Source: Pseudozyma flocculosa PF-1
Lineage: Eukaryota; Basidiomycota; Ustilaginomycetes; Ustilaginales; Ustilaginaceae
Reading direction: 5' to 3'
Length of the DNA: 64,000 nt
Assembly: GCF_000417875.1 (NCBI RefSeq)
Contig: NW_006920888.1
Coordinates: 340,289-404,288, forward strand
The notes beneath the pieces were generated by a model. That model ran no database searches and was not told the DNA's origin. It was given only the letters and a program-made list of their open reading frames with translations. Both the position numbers and the translations under genes were made by a program. How positions within the stretch are numbered: the stretch's first letter is position 1; the number at the start of each line of letters is the position of its first letter. Of the stretch, positions 22,165 to 35,000 are shown piece by piece.

Positions 22165-25100
22165 TGCGTCGGGGTAGAATAATAGCCGCGCGCGCGCCTG
22201 CCTGCAGGCCGTAACACATAGCGACGCAGAAAGGGGGTCCGTGGCTTTCCGCGGCCTTTCCGCGCGTTCGAATTGGGACGCCTGGACGACGACGCCGCTG
22301 CTCTCCTTTGTGTTCGTCGGCCGTCGGGCGCCGCTGGCTCCTCGAGACGCAGCATTTGTTCAAAGGCAGCAAGCAAGCCGCCAACGCGCCTCTTCGAAGC
22401 TGCGTACCGTAACGCCCTTGCCTCTCGTCCGCCGTTGGCTTCATTGTGCGTCGAGAGACGTTCAAGATTCGGCGAAAAGCGGCGCTTGTCGTGCAGAGGG
22501 AGGCGGCCAACGGATGGCGCCGGGCCTACTCGATGGTGAATCAGCAGCAGCTGCGGCGGCGGCGGCGGCCGTCGTGATGGTCCAGACCACGTCGACGTTG
22601 TCGCGGTCGTGGTTCGTGGTTTGTGGCCATGGTCGTCGACGCTCCGCCTGGTCCGAATTCCAGGTTGATGCGCGCGCGCGCGCTTTAAAAGTCGAAAAAG
22701 GAGCGGGCGCGGCGGCTATTTGAATTCCCAGGCGCGCCAGGTTGGTTCTCTGTAATGGGGCTTGAGGCGGTTTGTATTCCGTCTTGGCGGGCACGGCGGG
22801 CCCTCGCCCTCGGGATTTTCTAGTGGCGCTCGGCGTTCCAAGTTGGCGAAATTGCGGGCCAGGGCCTAGACCGAGGGCCGGACCGGCTTCCGTTCCGACT
22901 GTCAAAGGCCGGCCGGAGGTGGGCCACGACGGGGCCCTAGGGTCCCCGACCCCCGCCCAGCAAGCCTGCTTGCTTGCTTTCTTGGCCTGCTTCGGCGTCG
23001 GCGGCGGCGGCGGAGGCACCAGCGATGTGGCTGTGAGTGAGCTTGACGAACGAACCAACTCACGAACCCGAACCAGGCACCCGGTCGCTTGGTTGTGGGG
23101 CCGCTTAACCTTGCTTGTTGGGCCGAACGACAGCGTAGCAGGCAGGGTCTGGACCACGAGCGTGCGCTGCCAGGCTTGATCTGGTCTGCTGGCTGCTTGC
23201 TCGAACGCTCCGCGTATGGCCGTGCTGACCGTGCTGTGCATGGCACACATCTCCTTCTCTCCCCTCCGTCGATGTGTAGGTGGCGTCGAGCAGGCTGGTG
23301 GCGAATGCTGAGCTGGCGTTGCTTGCTGCTGCCGTGCCGTGCTCACGGTGCTGCCAGCGAGCATCGATCTCGATGGTGTCCGGTTACAGATCGAGTGCGA
23401 TCGTGACCAAGATCGAGAGCCTCACTTTTCGACGACCTGCTGGTCCGTCGGTGCTGGCTCGCCAGGCCAGGCTCGAATCGGAATCGCACCCAGGCAGCCA
23501 CCGCGACGGGGTCGACCTCATGCCGGCGTTTGGAAAAAGGCGACAAAAGGCGAGCGCGTCCCGCGCAGAAAAGGTTCCAGGCCCTCGCCCAAAAAACGGA
23601 GCCACCGCAGCCCACCAGCAGGCAGAAGGCAGGCGGGCAAAAGGTTTCTGCTTGCCACCAACGGCGCGGGCAGGGGTACGGTACGACGACAGCACACGCA
23701 CGCACGTAGGTGCGGTACCTCTGGGCAGATGCTTAACCTTGAGCCCGGCACGCACGAGCAGCTGATGATCGGACCCACAAAGCTGGCTCACTAGCCAAGC
23801 TAGGGCAGGGCAAGGCAAGGAAGCAGGCAGGTGCGGCGGCCAGCGGGCGAGCTGTCGCCTTCCACCGCCTTTCTCCGTCCCTCCCAAACTGCTCCTCATC
23901 CTCGCCCTACGGTACCTTACCGGTATCGTCCGTATGATCTCGTCGCGGTACGGCAGGCAGCTTACCTGTCAGAGGCCAGGTGAGTAGCGGGCATCCCCCG
24001 TAACTGCAATCACGGTACATACGGTACCTACCGTACCAATTTGACGGCGATCCACCCCACTTCGGGTTCGGCCGTCGTTTCCAAACTCGTCTTCGTATCT
24101 GTCCCTCGCAGCCAGCATCGTACCCACATGCTCCGTCAGGGACTCGCGACCGTACACCTGGCACGTACGGCGAGGCGGAGGCGAGTGTCCGCGACGATCC
24201 GAGATCTCGGAACGGTGAGCAAGCTGGCTCGGCCTCGACGTCGAGATGGCTCCCGCTTCGACGCCGCAGCGGACCTCGGATTCAGCAGCATGCGATACGG
24301 TACGCCTCACTTTGTACGTGTCGTTGCCGATCAACATCAAGTCGCAGCGACCAGCGTCGCTGTGACAGCGCTAGCCCTTATCCCGACACGTACGGTCTCT
24401 CCGCGGCACAGCCGACCTGCAGTCACTCACCATCAAGGCTGGACTCTCACGGCGATCGAGGCTGGATGAATGGCCGACGGCGAGTGCGGCTGCTTTAGCG
24501 TGCTTTGCTACATGGCACCGGTACAGTACTGGCACCTGGAGGGAAAGGCGCTTGTGGTACCGGTACCTGCCTGTGTGCCTACACCACCGCACGAGGAGCC
24601 GTTCGATGATGGCCGTCGCCCTTTTGTCGGCAAAACCTTGGCACGAGGGCATCGACGTTTGGCGGGTTTTGTGTGGTGAGGCGCGCCCAGGCATCTGGGT
24701 CCACCTTCTAGGCTCGACGCTAGGCTTTTTACTGGCTCGCCGGCTCGCCGGGTTTCCTCGGTCCTGTCTGCCTCGTGCCCTTCTTGCGCACCGCAAAGCG
24801 AGCGACGAGCCAACCATGCAGGCGGCCGCACAGCACCGCTTCCGAGAGGCCGGATGATCAAGATCGAAACCCCACGCCCCGGATCGGCCAGTCCAGACAT
24901 GCTTGCCGGTAGGCTTGCCTGGTTCGGGTGGGTCGCTCGCTCGCCCCTTTGCTTGCCTGCCCTCCCCCGTCCCTGCCCTGACCTATCCTGCGATGCGGGT
25001 ATCCGCGGCGGGGGTTTCGCGGCCTGCTCTCGCTCTCAGTCGGCCTGCATCGAGGCAGATCGCACCACGGCGGGTAAGTACCTCCTCAGCGTGGCCCACA

Positions 25101-25537
25101 AGGTGAGCCAATTGTAGGCAAGTACAAGCACAAGAGGCCTGGCCCGCAGGGTTCTGGATCTTGTCACACAAGCTAGACGGCAAAGGGCGTCGGCGACGAG
25201 GAGGCAGGGGCGGCGACAGGCGGCAGCGGAAGGGTGCCGTTGCGTGGCGTATGAACCTCCCCCCTGTGTACGCACAGTCAAAGTCATGGCCACGCCCCGC
25301 CGCCAGACGAGGTCGACCGCCTCAGGCCCTGCTGGTTCCTGAAATCTCGGTCTGCCCGCCGCCGTCTGTTGACATCGCGACAGGGCGACCTCCTCATACC
25401 GCACGGGGACGGGGCGGAGGGAAAAGGATGCAGCCGATGGCATGGTCGCTTGGTTCCCCGACCGAGGTTCTCGACTCGGATTGCCGTGCTCACCCCAGCA
25501 GCCCTGCCTGCCGCTTGCTTCCTGCTCGTCTGAAGCG

Positions 25538-25561
25538 CCCCCCCCCCCCCCCCCCCCCCCC
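25538..25561 (+). repeat. Poly-C tract (24 nt)
   Basis: An uninterrupted run of 24 C in the gene-free region. It is the complement-type counterpart of the poly-G tract at 18.5 kb. Confidence 0.85.
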
Positions 25562-27176
25562 ATGTCCATGCAGGACTGACTGACGACCTCTAACGAGCGA
25601 ACAATAGGCCGCCATCCATTCACCGTGACCCGACCTCGGGGGGCGCCACTGCTGTATGTCCAACCCGTCCCAACCCAACCCATCCCGCCTTCATCTTCTC
25701 CCGTTGCCCCCTTCCTCGTCCCGACCTCTCTTGGTCGCGGCAGGCACCCAGTTTAGCCTTTCCCGCATCCGCTCGCCTTGGCACCTCATCAATCATCCGC
25801 TCGCCAGCCCCCTCGACGTCCTCGGACCCACCAGCGACAATGACCGCAGAAGGCAGCTCCTCCGCCACCACCACCACCACCCACAACAACGACAACAATA
25901 AGCCGCTCCGCTCCGCTGCTGCCGCTGCCGCTGCCGTCGCCGTACCACGATTAGCCGCCACAGTAGAGCTGATCTGCCCTCTCCTGCCCCTCGACCGAAA
26001 GGTCTGGACCCTGGCCTTTGGCATCTTGTGGTACCTACCGTACCTACCGAAACTACCCGCGACTCTTCCCGGCTGCGACGGCGTCGGCGTCAATGGCCAC
26101 CGAGCCTCGCGCCGTACCGTTCTTTTTTACTAGGCTCGGCGTCGACCTCCTCCTCTTTCCCTTTTACCACTACCTGCCGACCGTCCGCCGATCCGGATCG
26201 TTTCCCGCTGTACGCTGCTCCACGTCGCCTTGCCCTCGGTCTCCTCGACCGGTAACGGGGACCCCCGCACTTGCAGCGCCGTCCTGCAGCCCTGGCTCCA
26301 CCGACGGGCCATCCGACAGCTTCAGTCCCTGTCGCCGTCTCCGAGGGGACAAACAGTCCGCCGCCTCTCTGCTTCAGTCGCCGCCTTGCTCGCCCGGATC
26401 GGCGAAGCTGCCTTCGATAGCGCGCACACCTCTTCGAACGACAGCCGGCAACTGTTCTCCCCTCTGCGCTTCGGTCATGTCCTTTGCCCTGCTTCCCTGG
26501 TCGCCAGCACCTAACATGCTGCCGACTGCCGACGGGGTCCCCTAGTCCTATCACTCTCGACCGGCTTCACTCTTTCTTCGATACTCCCACCCCATCGCCT
26601 TTCCCCTCCCAGGTAGCAGCCGGTGGCTCCCAACCGCCATCCTACCAAGATTCTCACGGCCAACTCGCCAGCACCCTCCTCTCACCTTGGCTCTTCTCCT
26701 TGTCCATAGCCGTGTACCACCACAAACGACATCACCAGCTCCGCCTAACCCTCCTTGTCGCCACCGACACCTCCGCCGCCAGCTCTTCTTTGTCGCCATC
26801 GCCACCGGAGACAAGGAAGCCGATTTCTTCCCAGCGTCGCCACCGCCCTCGTCGACAGCTCTCTCTCTCTTCCGCCATCACAGTACCTTGCTGCCTGGCA
26901 CCTAGCCACCGTCACTTCCACCGTCACCCCCTCCATCGTCTCCAGCTCCGCGAGAGGGCCTGCGTTCCTGTCCACGCCGACCTCGCCATACTCTCGCTGC
27001 GCTTCCTCTGATCTACCTGTCGGTCCTGCTTCCCGAGGCTCCGACGCCACCCTACTTGCAAGCTGTCGCCGCCGCCGCATCGCGGTGGAAAAGCCGTCAA
27101 GATCTCGGTCGCCTGCCTAGCACCTCGTCCACTTGGGTGGACCGACGACCCAACCGGGTTCCGCGGTCGCTCTGCG

Positions 27177-29214
27177 ATGCAAGATGACCGGCCCGGGACT
27201 CAGCGCCCGGGGCCCTCTTCGGCATCGAGGGCTGCTGAGGCCTATGGCCACTCGCTCTCTGCGCCTCCGACCAACGGTCGCCACACCGACCGTGGCATCG
27301 GAAGCAGTCGCTACACTGCACCCCACTCGGTCTCGTCGCCCGCGACTCCGCAATCCCAACAGCGTGGAGAGGCCAGCAGCGACAGGCTGCGGTACGACGG
27401 CTTCGGCCCTGGATCCGGCTACGGCGAGTCCAGCAGCAACGGCAACGGCCACGGTACCGAAAGCGGGGCAGGCGGTGGCCACACGGTGCTTGCAAGCTAC
27501 CCGCGCCTTCGGAACCAGTCCGAGTGGATCCAGCTCCCGAGCGTCAGCTATGGACTCTCGCTCTACGGAGAAGCCCCGCTGCGCGAGCCCCTCTTCTCGC
27601 TCGCCATCCGGCAGCAGACCAAGCGGGGCCTGGCCATCGGAAGCAGCCAGATGGCACTGCGGACAGGTGAGAGCCCTCGAGGACCCAAACGGACCACGTC
27701 TGGCCTCCCGACATCCGCTGCTTTCCCAAGCAACCATTCGCTGAGCACCGAACCCCTTTCCCTCGCCTTGTTCTTCCCTCCCGGCCTCCGACACCGCAGC
27801 ACGATCGATCCCACTGGATCCTCCTCCGGTCTGCGAGCTGCTGATGAACCGCAGCGGCGACGAGCACACGCTGTCGCTGCCCGAAGTCTTTGTACGTGCC
27901 CAGCTGGTCAAGGCCGAGGAGCCCTACGACGAGGTGCTCCCGGATGCCCGGAGAAACGAGCCCCTGGTTGGCGACACGGTCCAGAGCCCATTCAACTCGC
28001 GCATCGAGTCGAGGGAGGACCAGTGCTTCTTTGTCTTCAAGGAGATGGGCGTCCGGGTCAAGGGCATCTACCGGATCCGCTTCGACCTCTTCGATCGGGT
28101 CTCGCTCTTGATCCGCAGGGTGGCCTCGGTCTACAGCGATGCGTTCGAGGTCCACGAGCGACGCAAGCACCCCGGCCTCGGCGCCTCTTCGTCCCTCATG
28201 GACGCCCTGGTGGACCGCGGCATGAAGTACAAGCTGCGCAAGCCCATCAACCCCAAGGTGGTCGGCAAGAAGCGCAAGCCCGACCAGGACGACGGCTACG
28301 CGGAAGCCAACCCTGCGCCGCCGCTACCTGCGCCGCCGCTCTACGCTCGCTACGTCAACGCCGGCGCATACGGCCGCGGAGATGCGGTGCCGTCCGATGC
28401 TGTGGCCCACTGGCGATCGTCGCAAGCCTACGACCGACCGAGCGCGGCGATGCATCATCCGCAGGGCGGCTGGGGGCAGCCTGACGCCCGCTACGGGTCC
28501 ATGGCGATGCCTGCGAGGGAGGCCGCGGATCGCTTCCGGCCGACGATGCCGCGCTGGAACCCAGAAGGCGCTGCTGGTCCCCGTCACCACCAGGCTGCAG
28601 ACGAGAATGGTTACGCGTCGTCGTACCACGGTGCTGCACAAGCGTCGTCGGGAATGACGGCGACGGCGACGGCGACGGGCGCAGCGACAAAGAGGGTGGC
28701 GACGATGCTACCGCCGCCTCCTGACCGCATCCCGTTCGGCGATGGGCGAATGCTCCGTGCACCGGCACCGATGGACGCGCCTTACCTTCGACGGCCTAGC
28801 CTGCCCGACCGCAACTCGTCGTCGTCGCTGGGGTCCGGCTCGAGCTTTACGACGACGTCGGTAACGGGTCGGCCCGCGTCGTCGGTTTACGGTTCGGTGA
28901 CTCCCAGCCCGTACACCTCTACCAGCGACGAGGCAAAATCCTGCACGCCACCCGTACCCACTCTTCCGCCGTCTTCGTCGTCGGCGGCTACGAGGACCAA
29001 GCTGCCTGGATTCGCCTCGCTGATGGATTCGGCCCAGCTCGGGCCGTCGACATCGTCATCGTCGTCGTCGGCTTCGCCGATGCCGCCCTACGCGCAGCGG
29101 CCCAGCAGCCGCTCGCCGCCGTGGTTCGCGCGACCCCTGGACAGCCAGCACGACGCCAAGCGGAGGGCCAGCGATCCTCGCTTCCCGGAACGCTCCTCGC
29201 ACTTCCGCTCCTAG
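27177..29214 (+). CDS. Velvet-domain regulatory protein
   Basis: Velvet proteins are fungal DNA-binding regulators of development and secondary metabolism that act as dimers in the nucleus. Two exons (27177-27666, 27800-29214) join in phase to 634 residues. The velvet domain starts in exon 1 at about residue 141 with FSLAIRQQTKRGLAIGS. It crosses the junction as ARSIPLDPPPVCELL, the family's DPPP motif. It continues with FFVFKEMGVRVKGIYRIRFDLFD, SDAFEVHERRKHPGLG and the closing ALVDRGMKYKLRKP, about residue 310. A basic cluster (KVVGKKRKPD) just after the domain could be a nuclear signal. Both ends are long and disordered, rich in Ser/Gly/Pro/Ala. The VeA, VelB, VosA or VelC class cannot be decided by eye. 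The usual RAR-x-CG motif is only partly kept. Confidence 0.85.
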
Positions 29215-30330
29215 CCCGGCCTCTCAGAGTGCCCCGATACACGCACGGCTCGTTCGACCGGTCGCACCCGACCTTGACCTCCATCCTGTCCTCGGCCTCA
29301 AGCTTCGTCTTGATACACCGCAGCCACAGTCCTGCTCGACATCCGGCTTCCCATCCTCTGCCTCGTTCTCACACTCCTGTCCGACATCCTCCACGGGCCC
29401 TGCACCCGTGCATATTCGCTTCGCCTTTCCCCCCCTGGGCTTGTCTTCTCTCGAGCCTCTCTTGATCTCCAGCCTTCGCCCTGCTCCTCGTCGCCCTCCT
29501 CTTCCTATAGCTCTCTGTACTCCTGCCTGGTCACGGGATGTAGACATAGATTCCCGTCTCTTTCCCTTTCGTCCCGCTCGTCTCTCTCGCCATCGTCGTC
29601 GTCGCCGTCGTCGTCGTTGTCGTCGTCTTTCTCGCATCGCAGCAACCTCTAGCAATCTGCAGAAAAACACGCGAAGGAACGCGCCTCGCACCGCAGCGGC
29701 ATCAGCCGGCCTGCCCATGGCGATCCGTTGTGTGTGGTTCAAAAGGGGGGTCGCCAGCCTGCCAAACCGGACGGGCGACGGCCATGATGGCATGGCAGAG
29801 CAACAGAACCGGCGGCTTGGACCCACGCCGCTGCGCTGTCGGGCAGGGTCCGGGCCGCTGTTTGCCCCGTCTGCCCGCCGACGCACCGGCGGCCGCCGGC
29901 CGGCGCGAAAAAAAGGTTGAGGCCAGAGAGCCAGGCGAGGCAGGCTGGCTGGGCGGCCTGCCCGGGAGGCCAGCCTTGGCTTGGCCAGCAGACAGGCAGG
30001 CCGGGCTAGGCCTGATCACGCCGGTTTAGCCGAGCTTGGCTGGACCCCGTCGACCGATGCAAAGTCCCGGCCGGTGGGCGAAGCAAGCAAGGGTACGGTG
30101 GCAGCTCAGGCAGGCAGGCAGGCTGCCGGACCTTCCGATGGATCGCGGGCGACGACGTCGACTCGGCCCCCGGATACGCGCGAAGTCGAGCCAGCCAGCT
30201 GCTCGATTCCCTGCTGTACATACGGCACCGTAGGCGCCCGTAGGACAAGACGAAACGAGTTTGGGAGCAGGCCGGCTCGACGTCCAAACGGACGGGAACC
30301 ATCCCCAGAAGAGGCGGGGTCTGCCCATCC

Positions 30331-30382
30331 GCTTGCTTGCTTGCTTGCCTGCCTGCTTGCTTGCCTGCCTGCTTGCTTGCTT
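30331..30382 (+). repeat. TTGC/CTGC tetranucleotide array
   Basis: About 13 units of mixed GCTT/GCCT tetranucleotides, upstream of the histidine kinase. Confidence 0.85.
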
Positions 30383-30683
30383 TGCTCGCTCGTGCGGCGG
30401 CGGTCGCCTGCCTGCCTGCTGGCCGCCTGCACCGGCCGATCCGGGATATCGTGCGTGTGTGCAGCGCGCCCGCCGTTGCCGCCAGGCAGGCAGCCAGGCC
30501 AAATCGAAACTCCTAGTTAGCCTGCTGATCCAGGGCCGCGGCCTGGTCAGGGCAGGCCGACGCCGACGATTTGGAACTCTGCTTCGTGCGCGGGCGGGCG
30601 CCCGCCGCTTGATCTGCGCGACGGATCGCGGGCGGCGGAGAGGAAGGGGCCCAACCCGGGCGCAGAAACCGTCGGGCCTTAGC

Positions 30684-30686
30684 TTG

Positions 30687-30722
<36 letters not shown>

Positions 30723-30724
30723 CC
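30684..30724 (+). repeat. TGCC tetranucleotide array
   Basis: About ten perfect TGCC units upstream of the histidine kinase. Confidence 0.9.
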
Positions 30725-31108
30725 CGGCCGCTCGCCCGCCTTCTGCTGGCTTGGCTTGGCCAGTCAACGCACGGTAGGCTTGGCTTGCCGTGCCCGGGCT
30801 GGACCCCTCTTGGCTCGTTCCTGCCCGGCCACCGTCACTCGACCGCCCGCGCGACCCTTTTGGCGGCCTCGCTTCCCTCGTCTGTTGACCCTTTTTCGCC
30901 TGCCTGGTCGTGCCCGCCCCAGCCTCTCTCTCTCTACTGCTGCCGCCTGGCTGCCCGCCTTGCCCAGTCGCTGCCGCCTCACTCACCCTGGCCTTGCCTT
31001 GCCGCGGTGCCTCTTCGTCTCCGCGACCTCTCGTCCACATCCTCGTCGTGCGTCTACCTCTTCTGCCGCCTCCGCCTCCGACTCCAACGCCACGCCACTC
31101 CTTGCGAG

Positions 31109-31150
31109 CACCACCACCACCACCACCACCACCACCACCACCACCACCAC
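31109..31150 (+). repeat. CAC trinucleotide repeat
   Basis: About 13-14 CAC units within the presumed leader of the histidine kinase. Confidence 0.9.
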
Positions 31151-32061
31151 CGCCACCCCGCGACGACCGGACCGGCAACGATCGCCTGCACGGCCGCCGG
31201 AATCCTCCCCGCCATCGCCCATCCCACCGTCTGCCCTGCTCTTGCTGCTCGGCCCCACGCCTCGCTCGCCCTTTCTCATCTCTGACGTCTTTGCAACAAG
31301 TCGGCAGGCCCCACACAGCGTCCTTCCTCGCTCGCTTGCTCTTCACAGCCCCTTGTCGCCATCGCAGCGCCGCCGTTGATTCTGCAGTTGCGAGCGCCTT
31401 GCAGCCGCGCCCATAGACTGGTGCCCGACTGCCGCCACCCAACCGCATCCAACACGACCTAGACACTGGCTCCAGTTCCTGCGCTCCCCTACCCGGAGCC
31501 TGCGAACGCGCGCGAGAGCCAAGGGGCGCGACCCGCCCTCGTTCGCCCACGATTCCGCCCCACTCCAGCTCAGCGGAACAGTCCGAGACCCCGAGCAAGA
31601 AGCGGTCGGCCCATCCAACCGATCCCGAGGCCGCCGCAGTCGTCGCGGCACCTCCGATACCCAAAAAGGCCCGCTTCTCCTCGCCTCTGCCCGCGGCCGG
31701 CGGTGCCGACACCGGTTTTGGTCACATCGTCGCCACCTCGGCCGGCGACGCCGCACCTGCTCCTCAGTACACACCGCTGCCCCCGACCCGAGCATTGAGC
31801 TCCTCGGGACCGCACGCCTCCACGATTCCGTCGTCTCCCCGTCCGCCTTCTGCCGCTGCTGCCGCCGCCCCTGCCCACAGCGCCCAGTCCCCGAACAGCG
31901 CGGCATCGGGCGATCGTGGTCGCAAGTCGGCGGCAAGCAACGGCACCGCCTCTAGCACCGCCAACACCCACGTCTCCGCCGCAGCACTGTCTGGCCGTCC
32001 GCTCCAGACGCCGCTCCCTTTCCAGCCGACGCAGAGCTACTTTTCCAGCCCGGCAACCAGG

Positions 32062-35000
32062 ATGTTTGACCTCGACGAGTCGGTGCGGGCCCTCTACTTT
32101 GCGCCCGTGCCCATCGTCGTGCTGGACCAGAATCGCCGGATCCGGATGATGAATCGCCCCTGCGAGAGCATCTTCCTCGTCACCGGCGTCAGCTGCATGG
32201 GTCAGACGATGGAGAAGCTGATCAGCGACAAGGCCCAGGACGAGTTCCGCTGGGCGCTCAACGAGGCGGCGTCGAACAAGACGCGCATGTCCTGGGCGCC
32301 GCCCGTCCTGACCCGGCTCAGCTTCCGGCAGGACAATCAGCGCCAGTTTGACGCCGAGGTCTCGGTCTCGGCGTGGCACCCTACCGACGAGGTCTTTTCC
32401 GAGCAGTTCAACCCGCAGACGTCCAAGATCTTCGATCCGCTGCCCGAGAACAACTTCTCCCCAGGCACCCAGCCCCCGCCGCAGCCGCCACTCTCTGCCG
32501 GCGGCCTCGACACCCGCGGCGCGCCGCTGCTGCACGAAGCGTTTTACACGATCAGCATCACGCCGACGCGGATGACCGAGCGCCGCATGAGCCCGTCGGA
32601 CCTGCACACCAACAAGGTCGACGCGCTCAAGGAGGCCATCTTCCACGCCAGCGACACCCCCATGATGGCCCTCTCGTCGGACGGCACCACCGTCGTCCGC
32701 AACACGGCGTGCGACGAGGTGCTCAAGATCTTTGAGCGCAAGAACCCGCAGGACATGCCCAAGCGGCCGCCCGTCAAGGTCGACCGCGAGGACGGCCCGC
32801 AGGTCGACCTCTCCTGGCTGACCGACGTCATGGAGTGCTACGAGGAAGACTTCACCGCCCCGTTCAACCCGGAGCGCTTCCCCATCTACCGCGCCGCCAT
32901 CCTCGGCCAGAAGGTCAAGCCGGTGCTGATCGGCTGCGTCGCCACCGACACGGGCGCCCGTGTCCTGCTCGAGATCGGCGCCCAGCCGCTGCGCGACGCC
33001 GGCGGCTTCGGCCAGCACATTGGCGGCGTCATCACCATGACCGACGTCACGGCCAAGGAGAAGAACAAGAAGCTCGAGGTCAAGGAGCAGGGCGAGGCCT
33101 ACTTCCGGACCATCTGCGACTCGATGCCCCAGCTGCTGTGGACCACGACGCCCGACGGCCACCACGACTGGTACAACGAGGGCTGGTACCGCTACACGGG
33201 CACCAACATCAACCAGACCGAGGGCGTCGGGTGGCAGAATGTCTTCCACCCCGACGACATGATCGAGACCGCCGCGCGCTGGTCGCACTCGCTCCGCACC
33301 GGCGAGCCGTACCAGACCATGTACCGCTGCCGGCGGTTCGACGGCGTGTACAAGTGGATGCTGGGCCGGGCGCTGCCGCTGCGGGATCCGGCCACGGGCG
33401 AGATCCTCAAGTGGTACGGCAGCTGCACCGACTGCGACAACGAGGTCAAGGCGCTCGAGATGAGCCGCAAGGCCCAGGCGCAGCTGACGAGCGTCATCAA
33501 CCACGCCCACGTCACCATCTGGGCCATCGATCGCGACGCCATCATCACCGTCGCCGAGGGTCCCGGCGTCCGCTCGCTCAAGCTGGCGCCGGGGACGCCC
33601 AACGGCTCCGATCCGGACGGCGCCGGCTCCATGTCTGGGTCGCTCTCCAACTCGAACTCGACCCAGCCGAGCCACGGCCGCAGCGAGCCGGACGTCCGCG
33701 ATGGCGAGAGCCAGACCAACAGCCAGAGCCACATCAGCGGCAGCGGGCGGCGCGCCCAGCAGAAGAGCATGATCGGCCGCAACATCTTTGACGTCTGGGA
33801 CTCCCCGGGCATCCGCGAGGCGCTGGCGCGCGCCATGGCCGGCGAGTCGATCGTCCAGGAGATGGAGGTCGACGGCCGCTGGTTCCGCACCCAGTACACG
33901 CCGCAGCGCGAGGAGTGTTACGACGCCGACGGCGGCGAGGGCGAGATCATCGGCGTCGTCGGCGCCTCGCTCGACATCACCGACCGAAGGCGCGCCGAGA
34001 GCAAGCTCGAGGACTCGCTCAACGAGCGCTCGCGCGCCCTCGCCGCAGAGACCGCCGCCAAGGAGGCGAGCCGGATCAAGTCCGAGTTCCTGGCCAACAT
34101 GAGTGAGTGCCCCAGACTCGATTCCCATCTCGACCCTTGACGGGGCCGCATTCGAACTGGCCCCAACCTGACCTGATCCGTCCGCTGCCCTCTGCCCGCC
34201 CTCAGGCCACGAGATCCGGACGCCCATTGCCGGTGTGATCGGCCTGTCTGAGCTGCTGTGCGATACTCAGCTCACAAAGGAGCAGAGGGACTTTGCCGAA
34301 AACATCCAGCGCTCCGCCGATGCGCTCCTCACCGTCATCAACGACATCCTCGACTTCGAGAAGCTCGAGCTCGGCAAGATGGACTTGGAGAAGGCCGCCT
34401 TCAACCTCAACGTCGTCATCATGGACACGCAAAAGATGCTCTCGTTCGCCACGCAGAAAAAGGGCCTCGAGTTCAAGAACGAGTGCGACCTCAAGTACAC
34501 GGGCCAGCTGATCGGCGATGCCGGGCGCCTGCGCCAGGTCATGACCAACCTGCTCACCAACGCCATCAAGTTCACTGCCGCCGGTTCCATCACGCTGCGC
34601 GTCATCGAGACCTTCGAGAACTCGAGCAGCCTCCACGTCCACTTTGAGGTGCGCGACACTGGCTGCGGCATCTCCCAGACGACGCTCAAGAAGCTCTTCC
34701 AGCCCTTCAGCCAGGCCGACCCCTCCTTTGCGCGGCGCTTTGGCGGCACGGGCCTCGGGCTGTCGATCTGCAAGAACCTCGTCGACCTGATGGGCGGCAC
34801 CATCGGCCTCGAGTCGATCGAGGGCAAGGGCTCCAATGCCTGGTTCACGGTGCCGTTTGCCAAGGCGCGACAGATCGACTCGGGCTCTGAATCGTCGCCG
34901 GACGAGGTGGCCATCTCCGAGGTCACCATGGACGAGCCGACCAGCAGCCTCGGCGTCAGCGAGAACCCGCTGCAGCGGCCGCGCAAGGACATCTGGATCC

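Larger units (their letters stand above)
20380..27176. other. 6.8-kb region without a supportable gene
   Basis: Many overlapping ORFs occur on both strands, none with a recognisable domain, steady codon bias or a plausible exon chain. Visible content: a 23-bp-period direct duplication (21812-21854), a CTG run (22146-22164), GCGGC runs near 22552-22570, a cluster of GGTACC/ACGGTAC motifs (23670-24570), a poly-C tract (25538-25561) and TACCGTACCTACCG near 26031-26048. The last ~1.4 kb is C/T-rich and is probably the promoter and leader of the velvet gene. I saw no terminal inverted repeats, target-site duplications or transposase remnants, and no convincing tRNA. Confidence 0.5.
29215..32061. 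other. Intergenic and long ATG-free leader of the histidine kinase
   Basis: 2.8 kb. The first half holds the velvet 3' flank and GGCC/TGGCC-rich DNA (29930-30040). The second half holds TGCC/TGCT arrays (30331-30382 and 30684-30724) and a CAC repeat (31109-31150). From 30141 to 32061 I find no ATG on the plus strand. From 31417, after an in-frame TAG, to 32061 the frame of the kinase is open and has coding-like C/G-ending codons (for example SETPSKKRSAHPTDPEAAA). It may be translated from a non-ATG start or from an unseen upstream exon. Confidence 0.5.

Noticed and set aside
20380..27176. Transposon remnant in the 6.8-kb gap
   Set aside because: No terminal repeats, target-site duplications or transposase/reverse-transcriptase motifs could be seen by eye.
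30331..30724. Tetranucleotide arrays as CRISPR-like repeats
   Set aside because: They are uninterrupted 4-nt microsatellites without spacers, in a eukaryotic genome.
31795..32061. TTG at 31795 as the histidine kinase start
   Set aside because: Nothing marks this codon over other near-cognate codons in the 215-codon open stretch; the first ATG at 32062 was used and the uncertainty reported.
31570..34227. 885-codon minus-strand frame opposite the histidine kinase
   Set aside because: Same GC-driven antisense effect; the composition is a reflection of kinase codons and no family motif is seen.
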